Source: a bacterium 210820-DFI.6.37 (GTDB lineage Bacteria; Bacillota; Clostridia; Peptostreptococcales; Anaerovoracaceae). From it: DNA of 64,000 bases. How positions within the stretch are numbered: the first letter of the stretch is position 1; each line of letters opens with the position of its first letter. The stretch is taken from contig JAJCKG010000012.1 of NCBI GenBank assembly GCA_020558355.1, positions 16,341 through 80,340 of the forward strand, in the 5' to 3' direction. Below, in pieces: positions 63,798 to 64,000 of the stretch. Made by a program: the position numbers and the translations under genes. The notes under the pieces are model-generated. The model worked only from the letters and a program-made list of their open reading frames with translations, was not told where the DNA came from and did not search any database.

Positions 63798-64000
63798 CTA
63801 AATAAGAAGCTTTTCAATTTCTTCCAAAGGCAGCTTTGTCAGCCTTGCGATCTGTTCCGGCTCCATGCCGTCTTTTTTCATTTCCAGCGCAATGGCCCTT
63901 CTGTTTTCCTCAATGCCGGATTTCCGGCCTTCCTCAATTCCAGCCTTCTTGCCTTCCTCAATTCCAGACTTCCGGCCTTCCTCACGGGCCTCCTGGCGGG
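63798..64000 (-). CDS. C-terminus of an Rpn-family (PD-(D/E)XK transposase-like) protein, partial
   Basis: The minus-strand frame from the window edge ends at TAG (63800-63798). It contains three tandem repeats of the type SGIEEGKKAGIEEGRK and ends in ALEMKKDGMEPEQIARLTKL then EEIEKLLI. This charged repeat plus helix tail is typical of Rpn/DUF4351-type recombination-promoting nucleases; the catalytic domain lies outside the window, so the assignment rests on the tail alone. Confidence 0.7.
   Translation of the reverse strand, partial: RQEAREEGRKSGIEEGKKAGIEEGRKSGIEENRRAIALEMKKDGMEPEQIARLTKLPLEEIEKLLI

Overview
This 64 kb window is the replication-origin region of a low-to-medium-GC, endospore-forming anaerobic Firmicute (class Clostridia). 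It carries dnaA-dnaN-recF-gyrB-gyrA on one side of the origin and rpmH-rnpA-yidD-yidC-jag-mnmE-mnmG-rsmG-noc-soj-parB on the other. Sporulation genes (spoIIR, a SPOCS/LysM coat-type protein), consensus Firmicute promoters, AGGAGG ribosome-binding sites and parS sites agree with this. An amino-acid-fermenting gut clostridium, perhaps of the Anaerovoracaceae/Family XIII group, is a guess from gene content only.

Region 1 (1-9.2 kb, minus strand) looks like one long catabolic operon: an APC permease, a cytoplasmic M28 peptidase, an L-galactonate-5-dehydrogenase-like enzyme, uxaB, uxaA, eda and kdgK (cut by the window edge). The last five form a complete route from L-galactonate or tagaturonate through altronate, KDG and KDPG to pyruvate and glyceraldehyde-3-phosphate. 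A consensus promoter with a perfect TGTTGTATACAACA palindrome lies in front of it, and a divergent GntR/FCD regulator follows. Region 2 (9.5-22.4 kb) holds a membrane glucosaminidase, a membrane-bound LuxR regulator, a secreted lipoprotein paralogue of the M28 peptidase, a PD-(D/E)XK ATPase-like protein, a nucleotidyltransferase, a decayed shikimate-kinase-like protein, a DUF2148 protein, PAP2, PlsC, a zinc-ribbon membrane protein and an AlbA_2-type regulator. The last two genes are each preceded by a copy of the same ~78-bp terminator-plus-promoter module.

Region 3 (22.6-45.7 kb) is the origin core. trpS, a SigB-type sigma factor and its RsbW-like partner follow gyrA with almost no spacing, and no rsbV is present. 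The dnaA-dnaN gap contains a textbook basal unwinding system (two DnaA boxes, GC block, six DnaA-trios, AT-rich DUE); more DnaA boxes and the dnaA and rpmH promoters sit between dnaA and rpmH. Two parS sites flank soj-parB, one of them built into the noc terminator.

Region 4 (45.8-64 kb, plus strand) is accessory metabolism. It opens with a single 1,000+ residue reading frame fusing aminopeptidase P to a radical SAM protein, followed by a CobW-like GTPase. Then comes a 12.4-kb catabolic block bounded by two nearly identical 250-bp direct repeats, with a shortened third copy inside. The block encodes an MFS transporter, two amidohydrolases, two closely related iron alcohol dehydrogenases around an APC permease, a LuxR-type regulator, an unrecognised protein and a sigma-54 activator. 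The permease has a consensus -24/-12 promoter with a 21-bp-arm inverted repeat upstream, the likely activator site. An SDR dehydrogenase and the C-terminus of an Rpn-type protein end the window. No rRNA, tRNA, CRISPR array or insertion sequence was recognised.
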